From Alphaproteobacteria bacterium (GTDB lineage: Bacteria > Pseudomonadota > Alphaproteobacteria > Bin95), in NCBI GenBank assembly GCA_020638555.1, contig JACKII010000002.1, positions 620,001 through 684,000 of the forward strand: DNA of 64,000 bases. The letters are read 5' to 3'. Position numbers and translations under genes: made by a program. Every line of letters starts with the position of its first letter. Within the stretch, counting starts at the first letter, position 1. This document shows, piece after piece, positions 17,751 through 24,652 of this stretch. The notes under the pieces were generated by a model, which searched no databases, had not been told where the DNA came from, and saw only the letters and a program-made list of their open reading frames with translations.

Positions 17751-18874
17751 GCGCCGGACTCCGTGGAGGCGATCCATTTGGCGACGTCGGGCCAGGCGTT
17801 TTTCAGGGTATTGGAGCCCATGAACAGGCCGATATGCCCGCCGGGCACCAGCTTTTGCCGGATCTGCCGTTTCGGTGTGGCCACCAGGTCGGCGGCGGCA
17901 AACACCTGCTCTTTGGTCGTGATGTCGTCGCTTTCGCCCGCCAGCAGGTAGAGCGGGCAGGCGATGGATTTGAGGGAAAGCCTCTGGCCCAGCGCCACGA
18001 ACTCGCCCTTGGCGAACAGGTTTTCCTTGAACAGCAGCTTGATGGCCTGGAGGTAATAGGCGCCCGGCAGGTCGAGCGGGTTTTCGTACCAGCGTTCGAA
18101 CCGCTCGGTGCGTTCGATGTAATTGCGATCCTCGATATGCTCGTAAAGGTCGATGAATTTGTTGAGGTATTGCTCGCCCGGATGCATGTTTTTCCAGCCG
18201 GCCAGCATGTACTGCCCCAGCATCCGCCCGCCGCCGGAGGCCACCATTTCCTCGTAGGTCACAAGGGGCATTTCGTGGGCGAGCCTTTTGATCGGGCCGT
18301 CGCCGGCATCGGTGTCGATCGGCGAGCCGGCAAGCACCAGCGACGCCACTTTCTCGGGAAACAGGCAGGTGTACATCGCCGACATCCAGCCGCCCTGGCA
18401 GAGGCCGACCAGATGCGCCCGCCCGCCGACCGCCGCGACGGCGGTGTCGATATCGCTCAGGTATTTGTCGATGTCGTAATCGCGCATCGCAGCCGTCGCC
18501 GACTTCCAGTCGAAGACCATGACCCGTTGCAAGCCATTGCCCAGCAGGGTTTCGACCAGGCTCTGGCCCTTGTCATAGTCGGCAATCGTCGAGGAATGCC
18601 CGGCATAGGGCGCATCCACCAGAACCGGAAGCGCGGGTGCGTCGGCGGCGGAGAAGTCGCGGAAGCGCATTGTGTCGAGATCGCGGAGAATGCGGTTTGC
18701 CGTTGCCCATTCGGGCGGCGGAGGCGCTTCGATCTCGGCCGCTTCCTCGATGAAGCGGAGATTGTCCTGAAACAGGCGAAGGCCGGCCTCTTCGAACTCC
18801 GCCGCGGCGGCCATGGGCCAGAACCAGGGAACGGAGTGTTCGTGTGCCGGCTTGCGGGGCGCGCGCTTGGTCAT
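17747..18874 (-). CDS. PhaC-like alpha/beta hydrolase (short PHA synthase/depolymerase relative)
   Basis: The 375-residue protein has the core of the polyhydroxyalkanoate synthase/depolymerase alpha/beta-hydrolase fold. The nucleophile elbow is GLCQGG (Cys, as in PhaC, not Ser) near residue 155. A catalytic Asp is likely in LLAGESDDITT and a His in VPGGHIGLFMG. It lacks the long N-terminal PhaC region, so polymer synthesis is doubtful. Depolymerisation or acyl transfer to another acceptor is possible. The ATG at 18874 is chosen over further upstream codons because the conserved sequence begins soon after. The coupled downstream gene is a P-type ATPase. Confidence 0.75.
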   Translation of the reverse strand: MTKRAPRKPAHEHSVPWFWPMAAAAEFEEAGLRLFQDNLRFIEEAAEIEAPPPPEWATANRILRDLDTMRFRDFSAADAPALPVLVDAPYAGHSSTIADYDKGQSLVETLLGNGLQRVMVFDWKSATAAMRDYDIDKYLSDIDTAVAAVGGRAHLVGLCQGGWMSAMYTCLFPEKVASLVLAGSPIDTDAGDGPIKRLAHEMPLVTYEEMVASGGGRMLGQYMLAGWKNMHPGEQYLNKFIDLYEHIEDRNYIERTERFERWYENPLDLPGAYYLQAIKLLFKENLFAKGEFVALGQRLSLKSIACPLYLLAGESDDITTKEQVFAAADLVATPKRQIRQKLVPGGHIGLFMGSNTLKNAWPDVAKWIASTESGA

Positions 18875-19066
18875 ATCGGTGTCTCTCGCATAGGGGCGGA
18901 GCGCGGTGGTCGAAGCACGGCCAGACAAGGGGCGATCTTGCCGACATCCCCTGGTCTTTGCCGCAATCACGGCCATCCGATCCGAACAGGAAGTGCCATT
19001 CCATGTCGGTTGTCCGGTTGCGCGTTCAACCCTCCGGTACCAAGTCGCGCAGGCGGCGGACGGTTC

Positions 19067-19822
19067 CTATTGCGCCGTCCAGCCGCCGTCGACCGCAAGG
19101 CTGGTGCCGGTGACGCTGGCGGCGGCGGGCGCGGCGAGATAGACGACGGCGGCGGCAACCTCTTCCACCGTCGCCAGCCGGCCGATGGGCAGGCGGTCCA
19201 TGACCCAGTCCGAAAATGCCTGGTCCTCGAAGAACGGCTTGGTCAGCGGCGTGTCGACGAAGGTCGGCGCGACCGCGTTGACGCGAATGCCGTGCGGCGC
19301 CAGTTCGATCGCCGACGCGCGCACCAGCCCTTCCAGCCCCCATTTGGTGGCGCAATAGACGCTGCGGTTCGGCCCGCCGACCCGGCCCATCTGGCTGGTC
19401 ATGTGGATGATGGAGCCGCCATGGCCTTCCGCCAGCATTTTCTGTGCCGCCGCCTGGCCCAGCACGAACATGGCGGCCAGGTTCAGGTCCAGCAGGAAGT
19501 CCAGGTCTTCGTCCGGCACCTCCAGATAGGGTTTGGGCCGGTTGCTGCCGGCATTGGCAACCAGGATGTCGAGCCGGGGCAGGGCGGCGATGGCGGCGCG
19601 GCTGGCGGCCCGGTCGGTGACATCGAGGACAGAGACGCTGGCCTTGCCGCCCGCCGCTTCGATCTCGGCGGCCAGCGCCGTCAATTCGTGCTCGGTGCGG
19701 GCGGCACAGACCACCTCGGCCCCGGCGGCGGCCAGCGCCAGCGCACAGCCCCGGCCGAGGCCGCGTCCGGCGCCGGCGACAAAGGCGGTGAGGCCGGTCA
19801 GGTCGAAAGGATGGGCGGCCAT
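19067..19822 (-). CDS. SDR-family oxidoreductase
   Basis: This is a 251-residue classical short-chain dehydrogenase/reductase. It has the cofactor motif GAGRGLGRGCA near residue 18, LVANAGSN, and the catalytic Ser-Tyr-Lys set (TSQMGRVGGPNRSVYCATKWG). The C-terminus SVTGTSLAVDGGWTAQ is typical. No specific substrate can be assigned. The start lies 4 bases after the stop of the RraA-like gene, so the two form an operon and may act on the same pathway. Confidence 0.9.
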   Translation of the reverse strand: MAAHPFDLTGLTAFVAGAGRGLGRGCALALAAAGAEVVCAARTEHELTALAAEIEAAGGKASVSVLDVTDRAASRAAIAALPRLDILVANAGSNRPKPYLEVPDEDLDFLLDLNLAAMFVLGQAAAQKMLAEGHGGSIIHMTSQMGRVGGPNRSVYCATKWGLEGLVRASAIELAPHGIRVNAVAPTFVDTPLTKPFFEDQAFSDWVMDRLPIGRLATVEEVAAAVVYLAAPAAASVTGTSLAVDGGWTAQ

Positions 19823-19826
19823 GAGC

Positions 19827-20513
19827 TCAGCCCCCCATCAGCTTGCGCACCGCCGGCCAGTTGGCCCGGCCCTGGCGTGCGGCGGCGATGATGGCCTGTT
19901 CGCGCTCGGCCACCCGGCGCACGGCGGCGGGCAGGGCGGCGGCCAGATGATGGGGGATGACGGCGGCGCCGTTGCGGTCCATATGCACCAGGTCGCCGTC
20001 GGCGACGCGCAGGCCTGCCACCTGCACCGGCTGGCCGAATGCGACCATGTGCAATTCGCCGTGGCTGGGCTTCTCGCCGGTGGCCAGCATCTGGATGCCG
20101 TCGGGCATGCCGGGAATGTCGCGAATGGCGCCGTTGGTGACGACGCCGACGACGCCCAGGGAGAGATGCACCGTCGCCATCACGTCGCCCCAGCAGGCGG
20201 CGAGACCGTGGGCGGCATCCAGGTCCTGGTGCACGGCGATCTGCGGCCCCTCGTCGCCGGCCACATGGTCGTACCAGGCGAGACGGCGCGCCTTCAGCGC
20301 GGCCGGGTCCTCGCCCTGGGGCGGGGTGGTGCGGATCTGGGCCGTGCGCGCATAGCCGACCCGGGCCGGCCGGTCCGGGTGCGAGCAGACCAGGAAGTCC
20401 TTGGTATAGCTGAAGAGCGTATAGGACGGGTCCAGCACCTCCAGGCCGTTGCAGACGGCCGGGGTGTCGAAACGGGCCAGCTCTTCGAGGAGCGCGGGCG
20501 GATGGACGGTCAT
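19827..20513 (-). CDS. RraA-family protein (aldolase/demethylmenaquinone methyltransferase-like)
   Basis: This 228-residue protein belongs to the RraA/HMG-aldolase family, whose members include oxaloacetate decarboxylases, 4-hydroxy-4-methyl-2-oxoglutarate aldolases and the RNase E regulator. Conserved features are FDTPAVCNGLEVL near the N-terminus, GVVTNGAIRDIPGM (the conserved Arg-Asp pair) and VADGDLVHMDRNGAAVIP. The operon with an SDR points to catabolism of an organic acid rather than RNase control; this is inference. The ATG has no visible Shine-Dalgarno sequence because a strong hairpin ends 6 bases upstream. Confidence 0.85.
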   Translation of the reverse strand: MTVHPPALLEELARFDTPAVCNGLEVLDPSYTLFSYTKDFLVCSHPDRPARVGYARTAQIRTTPPQGEDPAALKARRLAWYDHVAGDEGPQIAVHQDLDAAHGLAACWGDVMATVHLSLGVVGVVTNGAIRDIPGMPDGIQMLATGEKPSHGELHMVAFGQPVQVAGLRVADGDLVHMDRNGAAVIPHHLAAALPAAVRRVAEREQAIIAAARQGRANWPAVRKLMGG

Positions 20514-20519
20514 GAAAAT

Positions 20520-20549
20520 GCGGGCTTTCGACAGGTCGCGAAAGCCCGC
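20520..20549 (-). terminator. Intrinsic terminator abutting the rraA-like start
   Basis: An 11-pair perfect stem, GCGGGCTTTCG / CGAAAGCCCGC with an 8-base loop, is followed on the minus strand by ATTTTC and then the ATG of the RraA-like gene. It would terminate transcripts from the DUF1127-like gene upstream. It also occupies the place where a Shine-Dalgarno sequence would be. Confidence 0.7.
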
Positions 20550-20603
20550 ACTCTAGCGGTCGTCCCCGCGCGGCTCAAACGCTACGGCAGGGCGGCGGAA
20601 GGA

Positions 20604-20813
20604 TTACGGACGCCAGCTTGCAAACGGCTCGGTGGTGTGGACCATCGGCGGCAGGCCGACATCGGCCCGCAGCTCGTTGCCGATGGTTGCGGCGTCCTGG
20701 TCGGAATGGGGCTTGGCAAACCAATGCCCAAATCGCTCCCGCAGACGCTGCAACAGCGAGGCGCGGGCCGGCGCAGCAATCGGCTGCGGCGTGAAAATCG
20801 TGGCGGAGCCCAT
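20604..20813 (-). CDS. Divergent DUF1127-like miniprotein
   Basis: This 69-residue protein begins MGSATIFTPQPIAAPARA, then has RLRERFGHWFAK and IGNELRADVGLPP. The last block aligns with the ELRDIGLTRSD core of the DUF1127 gene just upstream, and both proteins start with MG-AT-F-P, so this appears to be a degenerate paralogue. GAGGAG lies about 9 bases before the ATG. DUF1127 miniproteins in alphaproteobacteria can bind RNA and affect phosphate and carbon metabolism; whether this divergent copy does so is unknown. Confidence 0.65.
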   Translation of the reverse strand: MGSATIFTPQPIAAPARASLLQRLRERFGHWFAKPHSDQDAATIGNELRADVGLPPMVHTTEPFASWRP

Positions 20814-20950
20814 GAGAGCAACTCCTCGGGATCGGGGACGGCTGCCTGCGCGGCGCGGCGGATGCGGTCTTGCATCACGCGACAGGGCGGCAGGCGAAGC
20901 GTGCGCTGGGCACAAGCCGGCAGCGGCCGTGACCGCCGCCGACCGGTGTG

Positions 20951-21166
20951 CTAGCGCTGCCAGGGGGCCTTGTTGATTTCCAGCATGGCATCCGACCGGG
21001 TCAGGCCGATGTCTCGCAATTCGTAGGTGTTCATCGCGGCCAGCTGCTGGCGCTGCTGCATCCGCTCCACCCACTCGCGGACGAAGGTGCGAAGCCGACC
21101 CGTGGTGCGGGTTTCAGCGACCGGAGCGGTGGCGGCGCTGGGCGAAAAGAGCGTTGCGGTACCCAT
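20951..21166 (-). CDS. DUF1127 (YjiS-like) miniprotein
   Basis: The 71-residue product has a variable N-terminus (MGTATLFSPSAATAPVAE) and a C-terminal DUF1127 domain: REWVERMQQRQQLAAMNTYE, then LRDIGLTRSDAMLEINKAPW. The arginine-rich helix and the LRDIGL core are diagnostic. CAGGAG lies 8 bases upstream of the ATG at 21166; an in-frame ATG at 21199 lacks such a site. An AT-rich stretch upstream (about 21185-21215) probably holds the promoter. The smaller paralogue follows on the same strand. Confidence 0.85.
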   Translation of the reverse strand: MGTATLFSPSAATAPVAETRTTGRLRTFVREWVERMQQRQQLAAMNTYELRDIGLTRSDAMLEINKAPWQR

Positions 21167-21330
21167 GACACTGTCTCCTGGGTTTGTGTTGCATTGCAAT
21201 ATAAATAGCCCGCCCGTTGAATTCCGTTAGGGGGGCTGATGCAATGCTGCGCCGCAATATATGCATGGCTATGATTGTTGGGAAAACTCAGCCGCTACAA
21301 GTGGAAAAAGGCATACCATTATACCGCGAT

Positions 21331-21362
21331 GGGCTGGGCGTGGGCGCGGGCCTGGGCGTGGG
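21331..21362 (+). other. Potential G-quadruplex (six GGG runs)
   Basis: Six runs of GGG begin at 21331, 21336, 21342, 21348, 21354 and 21360, separated by loops of 2-3 bases (CT, CGT, CGC, CCT, CGT). This meets the classical four-run rule with two runs to spare. It lies just beyond the stop of the GhrA-like gene, in the gap that also holds the DUF1127 promoter region. Confidence 0.7.
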
Positions 21363-21376
21363 CGAAGGCGCGCGCG

Positions 21377-22309
21377 TCAGTAGCCGCGGCTGACATCCAC
21401 CGGATTGACGACGGGCTGGCCGGCGAGAATGCGCCCCACATTGGTGGCCACCTGTTCGGCGGCGGTGGCCGGCGTGGTGATGCCGCTTTCGTGCGGCGTG
21501 AGGATGACGTTCGGGTGTCGCCACAGCGGATGGCCCGCCGGCAGGGGCTCCGGATCGGTCACATCCAGCACCGCGCCCAGCAACTGCCCTTCGTCCAAGA
21601 GCGCCAGAAGGTCGTCGGTGACCACATGGCTGCCCCGTGCCAGGTTCAACAGGACGGCGCCGCGGGGGAGTTTCTCCAAACGGGCGCGATTCAGGATGCC
21701 GTCGGTCTCGCTGGTGAGGGGCAGCGAGCAGACCAGGAACGGGCTGGCCGCCAGAAAGGCATCCAGCCGGTCCCAGCCGGCATAATTGTCGATCGGGCCA
21801 AGGTCGCGGGGCGACCGCGTCCAGCCGTTCACGAAGAAGCCGAGCGCCAGCAGGCCGCGACCGATGGCCCCGCCGATCTCGCCGAAGCCCAGCACACCGA
21901 CGCGCGGGGGGTGCCGCGAGGGGGGGCCCAACTCCCGCCACTCCGCCTTGCGTTGCAGGGCGGCGTATTCGTCGAACCGGCGATAGAAGTGCAGAACGCC
22001 ATAGGTGGCCCACTGCACCATTTGCTGCGTCATATACGGGTCGACGATGCGGGCGATCGGCAGATGCGCGGGCACGTCCGGATCGGCAAAGAGGCCGTCG
22101 ACGCCGGCGCCGGTGGCGAGAATGCCTTTCAGGTTGGGGAAGTGCGCGAAAAAGCCGGGCTCGACCTTGAAGGCCAGCACGAAGTCGACCGTTGCCGGGT
22201 CGCCAACATCCGGCCAAACCCGCCAGTCCAGATTCGGCAGGCGTTGGCGGAGTTCGCGGTGCCATTCGTCCGGATTGCCGGCGCCGGCCTTGAAAACGAT
22301 CGAAACCAT
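21377..22309 (-). CDS. Glyoxylate/hydroxypyruvate reductase A-like 2-hydroxyacid dehydrogenase
   Basis: This is a 310-residue D-2-hydroxyacid dehydrogenase resembling GhrA, which reduces glyoxylate and hydroxypyruvate with NADPH. The Rossmann motif is GVLGFGEIGGAIGRGL near residue 135, and NGWTRSPRD follows with an Arg where NADP-specific enzymes have one. Catalytic residues are expected in NLARGSHV (Arg), DVTDPEPLPAGHPLW (Glu) and ILTPHESGIT (His). The ATG at 22309 fits the family start and has GAGG upstream. It would complement the serine-glyoxylate aminotransferase at 13 kb. Confidence 0.87.
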   Translation of the reverse strand: MVSIVFKAGAGNPDEWHRELRQRLPNLDWRVWPDVGDPATVDFVLAFKVEPGFFAHFPNLKGILATGAGVDGLFADPDVPAHLPIARIVDPYMTQQMVQWATYGVLHFYRRFDEYAALQRKAEWRELGPPSRHPPRVGVLGFGEIGGAIGRGLLALGFFVNGWTRSPRDLGPIDNYAGWDRLDAFLAASPFLVCSLPLTSETDGILNRARLEKLPRGAVLLNLARGSHVVTDDLLALLDEGQLLGAVLDVTDPEPLPAGHPLWRHPNVILTPHESGITTPATAAEQVATNVGRILAGQPVVNPVDVSRGY

Positions 22310-22406
22310 GATTGCCTCACGCTCTTCTGTTGAGGCGGGTCTACGGCAAATCCGACCCCAAGTCGAGACCGGTGTCCGGCGCGTTCCGGGCGGCTGAGGC
22401 ATATTC

Positions 22407-22445
22407 GACCCCGGATTCAGCGGGTTGCAATCCGCTATCGGGGTG
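22407..22445. other. Intergenic hairpin with CCCCGGAT arm
   Basis: The outer stem ACCCCG/CGGGGT encloses an inner stem AGCGG/CCGCT with loop GTTGCAAT. It lies in the divergent gap between the GhrA-like gene and the lipoprotein gene. It resembles, loosely, the CCCCGGA...TCCGGGG hairpins found at three other places in the window. Confidence 0.4.
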
Positions 22446-22544
22446 AGGGGTGGGGCGGCCTGGTCCGATCCGGCCCAGACCAAATGCCGCGCCTCGGCGA
22501 TAGTGCCACGCGGTCTTCGCTCCCGATCGGCCGCGCTGCCGACC

Positions 22545-22573
22545 TTGGTTTGCCCGGCCATCTGACCTAATAT
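22545..22573 (+). promoter_or_regulatory. Candidate sigma-70 promoter of the lipoprotein gene
   Basis: TTGGTT (22545-22550) and TAATAT (22568-22573) are separated by 17 bases. The expected start is near 22580, about 30 bases before the ATG. The -35 match is only partial. Confidence 0.4.
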
Positions 22574-22608
22574 GGTGTGGCTATCCTTCGGTTCTCAAAG
22601 GAGAGACC

Positions 22609-23046
22609 ATGAACCGTTCCCTTCTGATTCCCGCGGCGTTGCTGCTGGCGCTCTCAGCATGCAAGACCGTCGAGCCGCCCATGCCGGCGGTGGCGCCCGC
22701 CGGGACGGCGGTGGTGGCGCCGGCCAGCGACGTGCCGGCGCAGATGGCGGCCTTTTCGGGGACGTGGCGCGGCAAGTGGCAGCGCGTGCTGGACGCATTG
22801 CTTGTCGTCGAGACGGTGAGCCCGACGGGCCAGGTGCAGGCGACCTATGCCTGGGCCGACGCGCTCAACTGGAGTATCCACGCCGGCAGCACCCGGCTCA
22901 AAGGGCAGATCACCGGCAATACGCTGCAACTGGAACCGCTGCCGGACGGGGGCAAGATCCACTATGTGATGCGGCCGGACGGCTCGCTGGACGGGCATTA
23001 TGTCTGGGGCGGCGGCCCGACCGAGGGGCATTTCGTCCGGCAATAG
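22609..23046 (+). CDS. Small lipoprotein of unknown function
   Basis: This is a 145-residue protein with a lipoprotein signal: MNRSLLIPAALLLALSAC, where the lipobox LSAC places the lipidated Cys at residue 18. A Pro/Ala-rich linker follows. The globular part has FSGTWRGKWQRVLDALLVVE, TYAWADALNW, and HYVMRPDGSLDGHYVW, which looks like a small beta-rich domain. I do not recognise a named family. The Shine-Dalgarno AAAGGAGAG is excellent. It converges with gltD. No residue after Cys18 (Lys) would signal inner-membrane retention, so an outer-membrane location is likely. Confidence 0.75.
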   Translation: MNRSLLIPAALLLALSACKTVEPPMPAVAPAGTAVVAPASDVPAQMAAFSGTWRGKWQRVLDALLVVETVSPTGQVQATYAWADALNWSIHAGSTRLKGQITGNTLQLEPLPDGGKIHYVMRPDGSLDGHYVWGGGPTEGHFVRQ

Positions 23047-23182
23047 CCGCGCCGCACACTCCCGCGCCGGAAGCGCCGGAGAGGGGACCCCTGAATGCGA
23101 AGAGCGCGACAGGACCGGCGGGTCCGTGTCCCGCTCCTGTTGGCTCCGGCAGGAACAGCAGCCAAACGGGTAACGGTTCGCG

Positions 23183-24652
23183 TCAGCGCGGCAGCATGCT
23201 TTCGCCCATCAGGAAGGTGTCGACCGCCTGAGCACACTGGCGCCCCTCGCGGATCGCCCAGACCACGAGCGACTGGCCGCGGCGCATGTCGCCGGCGGCG
23301 AAGACGTTCGGCAGGTCGGTCTTGTAGTCCGCCGGCGCCTCCGGAATGCGGCCGAGCGCGTCGCGCTGCACCACGGTATTGATGCCGAGGTCGGCCAGCA
23401 CATCGTCCTGACGCGGGCCGACAAAGCCCATGGCCAGCAGCACCAGTTCGGCATCGTATTCGAACGTGTCGACGGTTTCCGGGGTCATGCGGCCATCCTT
23501 ATGGACCCATTTGACCCGGTTGCCCTTGATTCTGGCGACATTGCCCTTGCCGTCATCCACGAGCTCGGTCGTCACCATTTCGTATTCGGTGTCGGTGCCG
23601 TAGGTCTCCGTCACCTCGATCTGGCTGGTGGAGACCCGCTCGCGCCGGGGCCAGTCCGGCCAGACCAGGGGCTTGTTCTCGGCCTGGGGCGGGCGGTCGA
23701 ACAGTTCGAACTGGCGCACCAGCTTCGCGCCCTGGCGGGTGGAGGTGCCGATGCAGTCGCTGCCGGTGTCGCCGCCGCCGATGACGATGACATTCTTGCC
23801 GGTCGCCAGGATTTCCGTGTCGGCCGGGACGGAGCCGCCCGCCACGCGCCGGTTCTGCTGTGGCAGGAATTCCATCGCATAGTGCACGCCGTTCAATTCG
23901 CGGCCGGGCACGTCCAGATTGCGCGGCGCCTCGGCACCGCCGGCGAGGACGACGGCGTCGAAGTCCGCGGCCAACTGCTTGGCCGAGACATCCTTGCCGA
24001 CATGCACGCCGGTCTTGATCGTCACGCCTTCGGCCTGCATCTGCTCGGCGCGGGCGTCGATCAGGCTCTTGTCCAGCTTGAAGTCGGGAATGCCAAAGCG
24101 CAGCAGGCCGCCGATCCGCTCGTTCTTTTCGTAGAGCGTCACGGCATGGCCGGCGCGGGCGAGTTGCTGCGCGCAGGCCATGCCGGCCGGGCCGGAGCCC
24201 ACCACCGCGATGCGCTTGCCCGTTTTGTGCGCCGCAGGCTGCGGCGCCAGCCAGCCATTGTCGCGGGCCTTGTCGGCGATGGCGCACTCGATGGTCTTGA
24301 TCGTGACCGGGCGCACGAAGGTGTTGAGGTTCAGCGTGCAGCTTTCCTCGCACGGCGCCGGGCACACCCGCCCCGTCACCTCCGGGAAGTTGTTGGTGGA
24401 GGAGAGGTTCTCCCACGCATTCTGCCACTCGCCCAGATAGGTCAGGTGGTTCCAGTCGGGGATCTGGTTGTTGACCGGGCAACCGTTGTGACAGAAGGGG
24501 ATGCCGCAATCCATGCACCGCGAGCCCTGCGCCCGAACCTCGCCCTCCGGCAAGGGTTGGACGAACTCGCGATAATGCTTCAGGCGCTCGGCAACCGGCG
24601 CGTAGCCGCGGTCGTGGCGTTCCTGCTCCAGAAAGCCGGTGGGCTTACCCAT
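23183..24652 (-). CDS. gltD: Glutamate synthase (NADPH), small subunit
   Basis: GltD takes electrons from NADPH through FAD and Fe-S clusters to the large subunit for glutamate synthesis. The 489-residue protein has the N-terminal Fe-S cysteines (CMDCGIPFCHNGCPVNN and CPAPCEESC), the FAD motif VVGSGPAGMACAQQLARAGH and the NADPH motif VIGGGDTGSDCIGT. The C-terminal FAD part is FAAGDMRRGQSLVVWAI. Its ATG at 24652 overlaps the end of gltB by 8 bases. Confidence 0.96.
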   Translation of the reverse strand: MGKPTGFLEQERHDRGYAPVAERLKHYREFVQPLPEGEVRAQGSRCMDCGIPFCHNGCPVNNQIPDWNHLTYLGEWQNAWENLSSTNNFPEVTGRVCPAPCEESCTLNLNTFVRPVTIKTIECAIADKARDNGWLAPQPAAHKTGKRIAVVGSGPAGMACAQQLARAGHAVTLYEKNERIGGLLRFGIPDFKLDKSLIDARAEQMQAEGVTIKTGVHVGKDVSAKQLAADFDAVVLAGGAEAPRNLDVPGRELNGVHYAMEFLPQQNRRVAGGSVPADTEILATGKNVIVIGGGDTGSDCIGTSTRQGAKLVRQFELFDRPPQAENKPLVWPDWPRRERVSTSQIEVTETYGTDTEYEMVTTELVDDGKGNVARIKGNRVKWVHKDGRMTPETVDTFEYDAELVLLAMGFVGPRQDDVLADLGINTVVQRDALGRIPEAPADYKTDLPNVFAAGDMRRGQSLVVWAIREGRQCAQAVDTFLMGESMLPR

